A stretch of 64,000 nucleotides of DNA from JANQPX01 sp050633905 (GTDB lineage: Bacteria > Pseudomonadota > Alphaproteobacteria > Geminicoccales > Geminicoccaceae). Shown one piece after another: positions 52,906-62,404 of the stretch. Position numbers and translations under genes: made by a program. The notes beneath the pieces are model-generated. The model did no database searches, was not told the origin of the DNA, and saw only the letters and a program-made list of their open reading frames with translations. Numbering within the stretch: position 1 is the first letter of the stretch; each line of letters begins with the position of its first letter. The DNA lies in NCBI GenBank assembly GCA_050633905.1, contig JBOEHJ010000023.1:1-64000 (forward strand), read 5' to 3'.

Positions 52906-53682
52906 CTATTCAGAAATTGCGTCTGGCTTGTGCCGAATAAACGGTGAGTAAACAGGAGCGTCTTGCAGAAGCCTTTTCGTTTCATCGAAATCGTTGTCGC
53001 GGTTGTGCTGGACGAGAGGTCGTGAAGAGAGCTTCTCTAAGGCTGCCGTCCAGCGATTTGAGTAAGCATCGAGGGTGCTTAAGCCGCCTTCCCGACCCTC
53101 CATAAAGGCGGTGCTGCCAACGCCGTGCAGAATCTCGGGCTGCATCACATCAAAGCCCAAATATCTAAACGGATAGAGTATCGGCCATAGATGGAGACGG
53201 GTGTCGCCCTCTCTGCCGTTATGAGCGCAATTGTCTTCGCTTGCGCCCGTTGTGACACAGGCGATCATTGTCTTGCCGGAGCAAATACCGGTGTCATAGC
53301 GCATCGTGCTTCGATACATGCGACCATAAACGAAAACTCGGTCCATCCAGCCTTTCAAGATCGCGGGAGGTCCGAACCACCAAAGTGGAAAGTGGACGAC
53401 CAATAGATCGCAGTCCAACAACCGCATTGCTTCCGCATCCACATGGGGCGGCGTGGTCCGGTTCTCTGCATTGAATCGCTGTTCGGTTTGAGGATGAAAG
53501 ATCTCGGCGTTTTTGCGGGACTCGTAGTGATGTGCGCCCTCGCGAGGATCAAAGTCCATGGCGTAGAGATCGGACAGTGTGTGCTGCCGGCCGACGGTTT
53601 CGAGCACGCGCTGCGAAATGCCTGCCAAGTGAGCGTTGAAAGACCTTCTCTCCGGGTGGGCTAGAACAATGTGAGCCTTCAT
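52906..53682 (-). CDS. Flavodoxin-like NAD(P)H:quinone oxidoreductase
   Basis: About 258 residues of the NQO1/KefF/MdaB group (flavodoxin_2 fold), which reduces quinones or nitro compounds with two electrons using FMN or FAD. The start MKAHIVLAHPERRSFNAHLA at the ATG 53682 has GAGGAGG 6 bases upstream and is family-typical; eight further codons upstream are in frame. The flavin/active-site segment reads LLVVHFPLWWFGPPAILKGW followed by MDRVFVYGRMY. Its 3' end comes within 10 bases of the IS6 end at 52896. Confidence 0.87.
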   Translation of the reverse strand: MKAHIVLAHPERRSFNAHLAGISQRVLETVGRQHTLSDLYAMDFDPREGAHHYESRKNAEIFHPQTEQRFNAENRTTPPHVDAEAMRLLDCDLLVVHFPLWWFGPPAILKGWMDRVFVYGRMYRSTMRYDTGICSGKTMIACVTTGASEDNCAHNGREGDTRLHLWPILYPFRYLGFDVMQPEILHGVGSTAFMEGREGGLSTLDAYSNRWTAALEKLSSRPLVQHNRDNDFDETKRLLQDAPVYSPFIRHKPDAISE

Positions 53683-53733
53683 ACGGATCCTCCTCGTCAT
53701 GCCCATAGGGCCTTTGGTGGCACTGTCATGCCA

Positions 53734-55635
53734 CTAGAACAGCGGTGCGAGACTGTCCTTGTTCTTGCTTAGCTGCAGCCTTGCCACCAGGGGTTCGTGA
53801 TCACTGCCTACAGTGTCGTCGACGCGGGGAAAGTCGACATTCACATGAACGATGTCGAGCAGGGCACTTTGTTTGAGACCATCGCTGACGACGACATGAT
53901 CGAGAACCTGGGAATTGCCCTCGAAGTTGAAGGTGTAGATGTTGTTACGATCCAAGCCTCTATTACTGCCGACCGGTGGGATCAGATTGGTCAGGGCAGT
54001 GTCCTCACCGGGAAGGATGGTCTCCAGATCATTAGTGAACTGGAAGGTGTTGAGGTCACCGAGCACGACAATATTGGCCCGTTGATCAATTTCCAAAACC
54101 AGGTTCGCCAGCTCGTTTAGCGCACCAAGCTGCGCTTCGCGTTCGGCCTCGCCCGCCTGAACGAACGGCTGCGGCCCGCCATAGACTGGGGTGGAGCCAA
54201 AGCGCGAGGTGAGGTGGTTGTTGACCACGATGATCTCATTGCTGCGAAAGCCGAAGACGCCGACAAGCGGATCGCGGGTGCCCAGGAAGGCGTTGGGATC
54301 ACTGATGCCGGTGGTCGCCAAGACCTCAGGTGTCAGTGAGACAAAGTTCACGAGACTGACGCGGTCCGGGTTGAAGAAGAAGGCATTCCGAATATTGCCG
54401 CCCGGCACACCGCCTGAAGCACCGTCCGCAGGTGCCACGTCGAAGAATGCGTAATCGGGGCCGCCGGCCGCCACGACCTCAGCGCGAAGCGCTTCCAGAG
54501 TTTGCGTTGCATCGGTGACACCGTCATCGGTCTCGCCGCTATTGTCCTGGATTTCCTGCAACGCAAGAATATCGGGCCCCCCCAAGTTATTGGCGATATG
54601 CCCCCCGAGCGTGACAAGCTGATTCGCATCCGAGCCGTCGGGGCTGAGATTAAGGACATTGTAGCTTGCAACCGTAAGCGCGTTGCCGCGACCACGCAGC
54701 CGCGTGGTTTCGGTTTTGAGCCTGCCGTCTTGGATCACGATGGGGCCAAGCGCGTTGACCTCAAAATTGCCGAAGCTGTACCCCATGACACCCGTGATAT
54801 CGCCGAGACGGTCGCCAACGGTCACGCTTGGAACATCGAACGGGAAGAGGGTGCCATCAAGCTGAATCTGTACCCGCTCCGGGTTCTGATCGCCGAGATT
54901 GTCCGGGTCCGGCTGAAGCAAAATGCCGCCCCTTGTGGTGAGAGCGTTTCTAGGTTCGACCAGTGCGCCGCGGTTTGGCAATGTGAAAAATTCGCTGCTG
55001 AACGCATTGAAGGTTCGGGTTGCGGAAACTGCCTGCGGCGCCTCGACAGTGACCAACATGCCTTCCAAGCTTTCGTAGAAGTCGATGCCATCCTGATTCG
55101 GATCGAAGACGTTGTTCGCGTCATCGGCCGCGTCCTGAAGATTGATCGGTGGGGCAATCTCGTCAGCGCTGATGACGTCCCGAGTTGGCGGCACGCGTCC
55201 TGATCTGCCGATGGTGACTGGCGCCGGAAGCGGCTGTTCGCTCGAGAGCACCGTGATGGCCGGCAGATCGAGCTGGGTCGTTGAAAGATTGCCGGTACCG
55301 GCACCGCCTGGAATGAATTCGGAGACGACGCCGGTGGCCTCGATCAACTCACCAACCTCAACTGTTGGCGCATCGCTGGTGAAAACGAAGAGCCCGTCAG
55401 CGGTATCAGCATCGCCGTCACCATCGGGATCCTGCATAAAAAAGCCATTGAACCCGACAGCGGTCACAACGCCCTTGGTCGTCACGTCCTGTCCGACCAG
55501 CGGCGAGACATGCCCCTTGCCCTGGATCTCCGGGATCGACTGGCCGAAGGCGGCGCCTGTTGCAATTAGGCTTGCGAGGCAGGCAGCCGTCGACAAAAGT
55601 GCCCGTCGTTTGGTCATTCCTATCAATGAGAGCAT
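53734..55635 (-). CDS. Secreted ExeM/NucH-like nuclease (endonuclease/exonuclease/phosphatase family)
   Basis: A 633-residue exported nuclease. It starts with a signal peptide (LLSTAACLASLIATGAAFG) at the ATG 55635, preceded by AAAGGA. An OB-fold-like N-terminal region (residues about 40-300; HVSPLVGQDVTTKGVVTAVG and FFMQDPDGDGDADTADGLFV, with a calcium-like Asp-rich loop) is followed by an EEP nuclease domain from about residue 325: TVASYNVLNLSPDG, DILALQEIQDN, VVLGDLNTFQFTNDL and DTVGSDHEPLVARLQ carry the metal-binding and catalytic residues. This architecture matches extracellular DNases used for DNA scavenging or biofilm turnover. It stands alone with respect to function. Confidence 0.9.
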   Translation of the reverse strand: MLSLIGMTKRRALLSTAACLASLIATGAAFGQSIPEIQGKGHVSPLVGQDVTTKGVVTAVGFNGFFMQDPDGDGDADTADGLFVFTSDAPTVEVGELIEATGVVSEFIPGGAGTGNLSTTQLDLPAITVLSSEQPLPAPVTIGRSGRVPPTRDVISADEIAPPINLQDAADDANNVFDPNQDGIDFYESLEGMLVTVEAPQAVSATRTFNAFSSEFFTLPNRGALVEPRNALTTRGGILLQPDPDNLGDQNPERVQIQLDGTLFPFDVPSVTVGDRLGDITGVMGYSFGNFEVNALGPIVIQDGRLKTETTRLRGRGNALTVASYNVLNLSPDGSDANQLVTLGGHIANNLGGPDILALQEIQDNSGETDDGVTDATQTLEALRAEVVAAGGPDYAFFDVAPADGASGGVPGGNIRNAFFFNPDRVSLVNFVSLTPEVLATTGISDPNAFLGTRDPLVGVFGFRSNEIIVVNNHLTSRFGSTPVYGGPQPFVQAGEAEREAQLGALNELANLVLEIDQRANIVVLGDLNTFQFTNDLETILPGEDTALTNLIPPVGSNRGLDRNNIYTFNFEGNSQVLDHVVVSDGLKQSALLDIVHVNVDFPRVDDTVGSDHEPLVARLQLSKNKDSLAPLF

Positions 55636-55840
55636 CGTCACATCCTTTCGGCAATGCCGCTTATTATCTGCTCAATAAGAGTCTAATTTGAGCTGGAAAC
55701 GTGCCGCTTTTATGAAAAGCACGGTATTGTACTGTTGATCGCGCAAGAAACCCTGTCGGGCGCATTTCCTGCATCAATTGACATGATATCCATGGATCAA
55801 AAAATCCAATGATCGCGGATAATCGCTGCTTGGATAATGG

Positions 55841-58258
55841 CTACTTCTGAGCTGCTGCTTGGATCGGCCGCCAACGCTTCAGCAACAAGGAATTGGTCAC
55901 GACGCTGACGCTGCTCAGTGCCATCGCCAAACCGGCCAGAGCAGGGCTTAGATAGCCAAGCGTTGCGAGCGGAATACCGACGGCATTGTAAAAAAATGCC
56001 CAGAACAGATTTTGGCGAATTTTTTGCCAGGTCGCTCGCGCGATCTCCAGGGCTGCCGGCACGAGCATCAGATCTGGCCTTAGAAGCGTGATACCGGCCG
56101 TTTCCAGCGCCACATCGGCGCCGCTGCCCATGGCAAGCCCGACATCCGCCGCCGCGAGCGCCGGCGCATCGTTGATGCCATCACCGACCATGGCAACCAT
56201 CTGCCTATCCTCTTGAAGTCGCCGCAATTGCTCTACCTTGTCCCTAGGTGTGAGCCCCGCTCGTGCATCTGCAATGCCAAGATCGTCGGCAAGTCTGTTT
56301 ACGACATTCTCTTGATCGCCGCTCAGCAGCCAGGTCGACATATCATTCGCGGCGAGAGTACTTATCGCCAAAGCCGCCTCTGGGCGTGCCTTGTCGATCA
56401 GTGCTATAAGGCCGATCAGCTGTTTCTCCCACGCAATCCAAACGACGCTGCCGCCTTTCCTGGCAATATCGACAGCGGCTTTCTCACCTGGGCCGATATC
56501 GACGCCCTGTCCGATTAACAGATCCGGACGCCCAATGGTCACCTCAGTCCCATCCAAGACCGCCTTGATCCCCTGCCCGATCACGGCTTCACTGCTGTCC
56601 GGTGCTTGCAGTCCAAGGTCTCTCTCCTGCGCAGCGCGTACCATCGCTCGACCAAGCGGATGCTCGCTGCCAAGCTGAGCTGATGCGGCAAGCGTCAACA
56701 ACGCCTCTTCGGTCCCATCCAGGGCGTGCAAGGTCTGCACATCCGGTTGTCCTGCCGTCAGCGTACCCGTCTTGTCGAAGGCGACAACGGTGACAGCATG
56801 CGCGCGCTCCAGAGTTTCGATGTCTCGGATCAGAATGCCTGAACGGGCCGCAGCGCCGGTGCCGACCACAAGTGCGGTCGGCGTTGCAAGACCGAGCGCG
56901 CAGGGACAGGCGATCACCAGGACCGAGACAGCCGCCGTGAGAGCCTGCTCAAAACCGCCGCCGATCCCAATCCAGACGAAGAAGGTGACGGTCGCAATCG
57001 CGAGCACCGCCGGCACGAAAACAGCAGCAACCCGATCGACCAGACGCTGGATCTGCGCCTTACCGCTTTGGGCGTGGTTGACCAGGTCTGCAATCCTCGA
57101 AAGCGTGGTGTCGGCGCCGATACGTGTTGCACGGATACGGAGCAGCCCAAGACCATTCAGCGACCCGGCAATGACCGCATCCCCGATGTTTCGCGCTACT
57201 GGCATGCTTTCCCCGGTTACCAACTGCTCGTCGATCTCACTCACCCCTTGAACGATCTCACCGTCCACGGGCAGCTGCTCGCCGGGACGAACAATCAGAA
57301 GATCGCCAATCCCAACCTCGCCGATCGGCAGCTCAACCTCCTGGCCCGCACGCAGCAGCCGGGCGGTCTGTGGACGGAGTGCCATCAGCTGCCGAATGGC
57401 GGTACTGGCCGAGCGTTTTGCGCGCGATTCGAGGACCTTTCCGGCGAGAACCAACGTGATGATCACGGCGGACGCCTCGAAGTAGAGTTGCCCAGATGCG
57501 GTTGGCCCTTCGGTCACCATCAGAGAGACGCTGTAAAAGTAGGCCGCACTGGTTCCCATCGCGACAAGCAGGTCCATATTTCCGGTCCCGGCGCGAAGTG
57601 CTTTCCAGGCCGCTACATAGAACCGCCAACCGATGACGAACTGAACGGGTGTCGCCAGCATCAATTCCAGCCAAGCCGGCAAATGACCGAACCAGCCGGT
57701 CGCCATCCCGATCATCTGTGTGACCAGCGGAATGGTAAGGCAGGTGGCGATCAGAAGCAGCCAGAGATCTCGCCGATCAGCCCCGTTCGCATCCAGCGAT
57801 GTAGCGCTCGCTTCGTTGCCTGCAACAGCGGCACTGAAGCCAGCATCATCGACGGATCTTAGCAGTGCTCGTTCATTCAGCCCCTCGGCTACCGCGCGTA
57901 CCGATGCCCGCGCCGTTGCGAGATTGACCGAGGCGTCGATGACGCCCCGCACACCGCTCAAGGCCCGCTCGACCCGGCCGGCACAACTCGCACAGGTCAT
58001 CCCGGTGATCTGCAGATCGATCTGGTGTTCCCGAACCCCGAAGCCAGCGTCCTTCACTGCGTTGATCAGAGACGTCAGGGCATCCTCGCTTGCCTCGATC
58101 TCAGCCCGATCGAGCGCAAGATTAACCGACACTGAGGATACGCCGGGCACGGCACGAAGGGCTTGCTCAACCCGGCCGACACAGCTCGCGCAGGTCATGC
58201 CGGTAATCGTCAGGAAGGTCAGGGTCGATCGGTCCAAAGCCGAAGGGTGTGCCGTCAT
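55841..58258 (-). CDS. copA: Copper-translocating P1B-type ATPase
   Basis: An 805-residue heavy-metal pump exporting Cu(I) from the cytoplasm. Two N-terminal metal-binding domains carry GMTCASC (about residues 20 and 85), the membrane metal site is CPC at about 448 (VIACPCALGLATPTAL), the phosphorylation site DKTGTLT is at about 494 and the hinge GDGINDAPALAAADVG at about 690; the penultimate helix region includes FFYNAVGIPLATLGYLSPAL with the Asn, and MALSSVSVVTNSL supplies the Met-Ser motif typical of copper pumps. Its promoter (58286-58316) has a CueR-type operator, indicating induction by copper. No cueR is in the window. Confidence 0.94.
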   Translation of the reverse strand: MTAHPSALDRSTLTFLTITGMTCASCVGRVEQALRAVPGVSSVSVNLALDRAEIEASEDALTSLINAVKDAGFGVREHQIDLQITGMTCASCAGRVERALSGVRGVIDASVNLATARASVRAVAEGLNERALLRSVDDAGFSAAVAGNEASATSLDANGADRRDLWLLLIATCLTIPLVTQMIGMATGWFGHLPAWLELMLATPVQFVIGWRFYVAAWKALRAGTGNMDLLVAMGTSAAYFYSVSLMVTEGPTASGQLYFEASAVIITLVLAGKVLESRAKRSASTAIRQLMALRPQTARLLRAGQEVELPIGEVGIGDLLIVRPGEQLPVDGEIVQGVSEIDEQLVTGESMPVARNIGDAVIAGSLNGLGLLRIRATRIGADTTLSRIADLVNHAQSGKAQIQRLVDRVAAVFVPAVLAIATVTFFVWIGIGGGFEQALTAAVSVLVIACPCALGLATPTALVVGTGAAARSGILIRDIETLERAHAVTVVAFDKTGTLTAGQPDVQTLHALDGTEEALLTLAASAQLGSEHPLGRAMVRAAQERDLGLQAPDSSEAVIGQGIKAVLDGTEVTIGRPDLLIGQGVDIGPGEKAAVDIARKGGSVVWIAWEKQLIGLIALIDKARPEAALAISTLAANDMSTWLLSGDQENVVNRLADDLGIADARAGLTPRDKVEQLRRLQEDRQMVAMVGDGINDAPALAAADVGLAMGSGADVALETAGITLLRPDLMLVPAALEIARATWQKIRQNLFWAFFYNAVGIPLATLGYLSPALAGLAMALSSVSVVTNSLLLKRWRPIQAAAQK

Positions 58259-58285
58259 GGTTCCTCGAGATCAATTGAGAACTGG

Positions 58286-58316
58286 ACCATGGACCTTCCA
58301 GTGAGTGGAAGGTCAA
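58286..58316 (-). promoter_or_regulatory. CueR-type MerR-family promoter/operator of copA
   Basis: On the minus strand: -35 TTGACC (58316-58311), a 19-base spacer and -10 CATGGT (58291-58286). The spacer contains the dyad ACCTTCC-7-GGAAGGT (58293-58313). A 19-base spacer and this ACCTTCC/GGAAGGT dyad are characteristic for CueR- and MerR-like activators. The start codon lies 28 bases downstream of the -10. Confidence 0.72.
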
Positions 58317-58457
58317 GCATTGAAGGGTCATGGTAATCCCTCAGCAAAACAACCGCATTGACGCCTTGAGAAAGAGGTGTCTAGGGTTCAAGGAACGATG
58401 TCATCCCAAGGGCAATTGCGCCTTGGTCTCCGATGCCGGTGGAAAGGTGATGCCATC

Positions 58458-60005
58458 ATGATCGACAGGCCGAGAACGCGAGGGCGAGCCAGCCGTGGCC
58501 GTAGGCGAGACCGTTCGGAAACGCCCAAACGCAACGTCGATTATCATAACCTGGCGAACCCCTTCCCGCCCGTGCCGGTCTTCTCGGAGGATCGGGTCGA
58601 GGCGATGCACCAGACAGCGCTTCGAACCCTGGAAGAGCTGGGCATGAAGGTTCTACATCCGGAAGCCCGGCAGTTGTTCAAGGCAGCGGGTGCCATCGTC
58701 GATGATGAGACCGAGATGGTGCGCATCGATCGGGAGATCATCGAAGCTGCTCTTACAACCGCGCCTAGACAGATCTTGCTGAAGGCAGGTGCCGAGCACC
58801 GGAACCTCGTTCTCGCCATGGGCAAGCTGACCATCCAGGCCGGTGCCGGCTGCCCCCATGCGACGGATCGAGAGCGCGGGCGCCGCCCGGGGACACTGGC
58901 TGATTTCGACGAGCTTGTAAGCCTGGCCCAGGATTTCGATGTCCTGCATATGATCGGACCGGCCGTCGAGCCCCAAGATATCGATCCCGCATTTCGGCAT
59001 TACGCCATGATGCGCAGCGTCCTCGCCCGCTCCGACAAGGTGCCGTTCATCTTTGCCCGCGGACAAGCTCAAGTAGCGGATGCGTTCGAGATGCTCCGCA
59101 TCGCGCGCAACCTCTCCGAAGAGGCCTTCGCGGCAACACCCTCTTGCTACACGATCATCAACACGAATTCGCCAAGGCAGCTCGATATCCCCATGGCCGA
59201 AGGGTTGATCGACTTTGCCCGTGCCGGACAGCTTTCCGTAGTGACGCCGTTTTGCCTGATGGGCGCCATGGCACCGGTCTCGATCGCGGGCGCTTTGGTG
59301 CTGAGCCATGCAGAGGCAGTTGCCGCGATTGCCTTGACGCAGCTCGCCAAAGCGGGCGCACCGGTTTGCTATGGTGCCTTCGCCTCGAATGTCGATATGA
59401 AATCCGGCGCCCCCGCCTTCGGCACGCCAGAACAGGTGAAAGCCAATCTCGGTGCCGGGCAGCTCGCGCGAAAGCTCGGCCTGCCCTGGCGTTCATCAGC
59501 GGGTTGTGCGGCCAATGTCAATGACGCCCAGGCCGCCCACGAAACCCAGATGTCGGCCTGGTCCGCCATTCTGGCCGGCTGCACCATTCTCGTGCATGGA
59601 GCAGGCTGGATCGAGGGCGGCCTGACGCTTTCTTATGAGAAGCTGATCACAGATCTCGAAGCGATGCAGGTCTTTGCCGAACTCTGCGCGCCAACGCCAT
59701 CTGACGACGCCGATCTGGCCTTCGAGGCCCTTGTTGAAATTGCACCTGGCGGCCATTTCTTCGGTGCCGCCCATACCATGGAACGCTATCAGACCGCCTT
59801 TTATCAGCCCCTTGTCGCGGATTGGTCGAACTTTGGGACCTGGACCGAACGCGGCGCCAAGGACGCCTCGATGCGTGCGACCGAGATCTGGAACGAACGC
59901 TTGAAAACCACCCCTGCCCCCTTCATCGCGGAAGACCGGCTTTCTGATCTCGATGCTTTCATCGACCAGCGAACCAGAAATGGCGGCGCACCACCTATCA
60001 GCTAG
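58458..60005 (+). CDS. MttB-family (non-pyrrolysine) methyltransferase
   Basis: About 515 residues of the trimethylamine methyltransferase MttB superfamily, whose characterised members move a methyl group from trimethylamine or glycine betaine to a corrinoid protein. The pattern includes ALRTLEELGMKVLHPEARQL, AGAGCPHATDRERGRRPGTL, TPFCLMGAMAPVSIAGALVL and ILAGCTILVHGAGWIEGGLT. No in-frame amber codon interrupts the frame, so it belongs to the pyrrolysine-free group with MtgB. I start at the ATG 58458 (MIDRPRTRGRASRGRRRDR) because this basic N-terminus is typical; the frame opens at 58377. No corrinoid protein or activator gene is in the window. The FAD oxidoreductase gene follows. Confidence 0.88.
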   Translation: MIDRPRTRGRASRGRRRDRSETPKRNVDYHNLANPFPPVPVFSEDRVEAMHQTALRTLEELGMKVLHPEARQLFKAAGAIVDDETEMVRIDREIIEAALTTAPRQILLKAGAEHRNLVLAMGKLTIQAGAGCPHATDRERGRRPGTLADFDELVSLAQDFDVLHMIGPAVEPQDIDPAFRHYAMMRSVLARSDKVPFIFARGQAQVADAFEMLRIARNLSEEAFAATPSCYTIINTNSPRQLDIPMAEGLIDFARAGQLSVVTPFCLMGAMAPVSIAGALVLSHAEAVAAIALTQLAKAGAPVCYGAFASNVDMKSGAPAFGTPEQVKANLGAGQLARKLGLPWRSSAGCAANVNDAQAAHETQMSAWSAILAGCTILVHGAGWIEGGLTLSYEKLITDLEAMQVFAELCAPTPSDDADLAFEALVEIAPGGHFFGAAHTMERYQTAFYQPLVADWSNFGTWTERGAKDASMRATEIWNERLKTTPAPFIAEDRLSDLDAFIDQRTRNGGAPPIS

Positions 60006-60162
60006 CGGCGTGGCCACATCATTTAGTTTCGCAAGATATCGCCAGGATCGATGGTATACCGCCAAGTTTTCGAGGACGATGGTGGGTGCTAGTTGTTGGA
60101 AGTATTTCTCTCGATCGTTTTTCGGCTCAATGACGTGAACGCATGCCAGGAAGGAATGACAG

Positions 60163-61470
60163 ATGGCTCGGACACATGATGTGATCATCATCGGTGCAGG
60201 CGTGATCGGTGCTGCGACGGCTTACGAACTTTCCAAGCTCGGGTTCAAAACCTTGAGCGTCGACCGCAACAAGCAGGCCGGCCATGGGTCGACATCTGGG
60301 TCCTGCGCCGTCATCCGCATGCATTACTCGACATTCGACGGCACCGCCTTTGCCTATGAGGGCTATCACTACTGGCGTGACTGGGCCGATTACCTGGAAG
60401 CACCCGCCAAGGAAGCACTCGCTCCCTATCGCGAGATCGGCTGTCTCGTGATGAAGTCCGAAGCAAACAACTATCTCGAAAAGCATCTCGTTCATTCCGC
60501 CAGCCTGAATTGTCCAGTCGAGGAATGGGATGCGGATCAGATCAGGCAACGCCTGCCGATCTACGACCTACGCAAATTCGGCCCGGCGAAAGCACCCAGT
60601 GAAGCCGGGTTCGGTGAACCCACCGGTGGCGAGATCGAAGGCGGCGGTTTTTGGCCGAATGCCGGCTATGTGACCGACCCTGCTCTCTCTGCGCAAAACA
60701 TGGTCGATGCCGCCAAGCGCAAGGGAGCTGAATTCGAGTTGGGCACCGAGGTGGTTGAGATCTTGAACGAAGGTGGTCGTGTTTCAGGTGTCAGGCTTGC
60801 GAACGGCGGGGTGCTGCAGGCACCTGTGTTGGTCAATGTTGGTGGTCCGGCCTCGGCCAAACTCAACCAGATGGCCGGTGTGACCGGCGACATGACCATC
60901 GAAACAAGGCCGCTTCGCCAGGAGGTCGTCCATGTTCCTGCCCCCAACGGCTTCGATTTCGAGAACGACGGGCTGATCGTTTCCGATAGCGATATTGCCT
61001 GCTACTGCCGCCCGGAGCACGGCAACAACATCCTGATCGGCTCCGAAGACCCAGCCTGCGATCCTCATATCTGGGTCAATGACGATCGCGACTATGATCG
61101 CGAATTCACCGAGCAATGGAAGGTTCAGGCCATGCGTTACGGCCAGCGCGTGCCGACGCTCGGTATCCCGAGCCGGATGCGCGGGGTTGTCGATCTCTAT
61201 GACGTGTCGACTGACTGGATTCCGATTTACGACAAATCGTCGTTGCCAGGCTTCTACATGGCCTGCGGCACCAGCGGCAATCAATATAAGAACGCACCAA
61301 TCGCAGGAAAGCTGATGGCGGCACTGATCGCCTATGGTGAAGCAGGCAACGACCACGACACAGCACCGCTTGTCTTCGAACTCCCTTATCTAAAGCGCTC
61401 TGTGGATGCCGGCTTCTATTCGCGCAAGCGCGAGATCAATCGGGAAAGCAGCTTTTCCGTCCTGGGTTAG
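60163..61470 (+). CDS. FAD-dependent amine/sarcosine-type oxidoreductase (DAO family)
   Basis: A 435-residue DAO-family flavoenzyme with dinucleotide motif DVIIIGAGVIGAATAYELSK at residues about 5-24 and STSGSCAVIRMHYS in the flavin region, and a C-terminal YMACGTSGNQYKNAPIAGKL. It resembles sarcosine oxidase beta and dimethylglycine oxidase flavin domains rather than amino acid oxidases. It follows the MttB-like gene by 157 bases with an AGGAAGGA ribosome site, suggesting joint work on a methylated amine. The substrate is not proven. Confidence 0.88.
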   Translation: MARTHDVIIIGAGVIGAATAYELSKLGFKTLSVDRNKQAGHGSTSGSCAVIRMHYSTFDGTAFAYEGYHYWRDWADYLEAPAKEALAPYREIGCLVMKSEANNYLEKHLVHSASLNCPVEEWDADQIRQRLPIYDLRKFGPAKAPSEAGFGEPTGGEIEGGGFWPNAGYVTDPALSAQNMVDAAKRKGAEFELGTEVVEILNEGGRVSGVRLANGGVLQAPVLVNVGGPASAKLNQMAGVTGDMTIETRPLRQEVVHVPAPNGFDFENDGLIVSDSDIACYCRPEHGNNILIGSEDPACDPHIWVNDDRDYDREFTEQWKVQAMRYGQRVPTLGIPSRMRGVVDLYDVSTDWIPIYDKSSLPGFYMACGTSGNQYKNAPIAGKLMAALIAYGEAGNDHDTAPLVFELPYLKRSVDAGFYSRKREINRESSFSVLG

Positions 61471-61613
61471 TCCTTTAGCGACTTACTTCTTCCATTCGAG
61501 CGCCGGCGGCAATTTGTCATAGGCAGGACCGATACATCAGTTATCATGGGCGCGGTTCTCGCGATATGTATCGACGATTTTTCGACCGCGTTGATTTGAT
61601 CGAGGTGAGGGAC

Positions 61614-62234
61614 ATGACACTCAGGGAAGACATCCGCGAGGTTAGCATCGGCATGAAAACGCCGGAGCTGCTGCGCTTCTTGATCGAGGAGAAGTTTCCA
61701 GGCAAGACGGTCGTGACGGCATCCTTGATGGCCTCCAGTACCGTCGTTTTAAAAATGGTCGCGGACATCAATCCGTCGACCCCCGTCATCTTTTGTCAGA
61801 GACCGCCGTTCTTCGAGGAGAGTACGGAATATCGTGCCAAGATCGTCGAGCACTTGGGATTGGACAACATCTCCTTGAACCACGGCCATGAGACGAACAT
61901 CAGGCCGGACGATAAAGACCATTGTGAACGCATGTGGGCCCAATATCGCGATATGCCGGGTCGCTCATACCAACTCTTGCATCTGAACGATTGTCTTGCC
62001 CCCTTCGATTGCTGGATAAGCGCCGTCTATCACATCGCGCGTCCACAAGGCGTGCGTAACCGCGTCGACGTCGAAGGGCGGCTGATCAAAATCGATCCTT
62101 TGATCCGCTGGTCCAAACCCGATGTTCGCGACTTCATGCGCACGCATCGTCTGCCCTATCACAAGATGGCTAAGCGTCAGTATCGATACGATAAAACCGA
62201 CGACGAGGCCGTGCACCCCACCTATCATTTCTGA
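61614..62234 (+). CDS. Divergent PAPS reductase-like (PP-loop) protein
   Basis: About 206 residues, related to the PAPS/APS reductase CysH fold: VVTASLMASSTVVLKMVADI in the PP-loop position, TPVIFCQRPPFFEESTEYRA and ISLNHGHET. However, the standard SFGxxSxVLLH loop is altered (SLMASSTVVLKM), there is no C-terminal ECGLH catalytic motif and no paired CC and CxxC iron-sulfur ligands. It may bind an adenylylated compound without reducing it, or do a different PP-loop reaction. I start at the ATG 61614 (GAGGTGAGG ribosome site); the frame opens at 61566. The ATP sulfurylase gene follows on the same strand, linking it to sulfur activation. Confidence 0.72.
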   Translation: MTLREDIREVSIGMKTPELLRFLIEEKFPGKTVVTASLMASSTVVLKMVADINPSTPVIFCQRPPFFEESTEYRAKIVEHLGLDNISLNHGHETNIRPDDKDHCERMWAQYRDMPGRSYQLLHLNDCLAPFDCWISAVYHIARPQGVRNRVDVEGRLIKIDPLIRWSKPDVRDFMRTHRLPYHKMAKRQYRYDKTDDEAVHPTYHF

Positions 62235-62404
62235 TGATTTGGCCCGCGCCAAGTCACGTCCTGCATGTCGCCCATGCGGCGTGATCGATGCACCGATCTT
62301 TTTGACCGAACGAGTATAACGCCTATCGACAGATGCCACTTGCATTGTAACCTCAATAGTAACGGCCGGACGAACGGCTGGCCTGAATCTGGGGAGATCA
62401 CGTC

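Noticed and set aside
58458..60005. Pyrrolysine-type MttB
   Set aside because: There is no in-frame amber codon, so it belongs to the non-pyrrolysine group.
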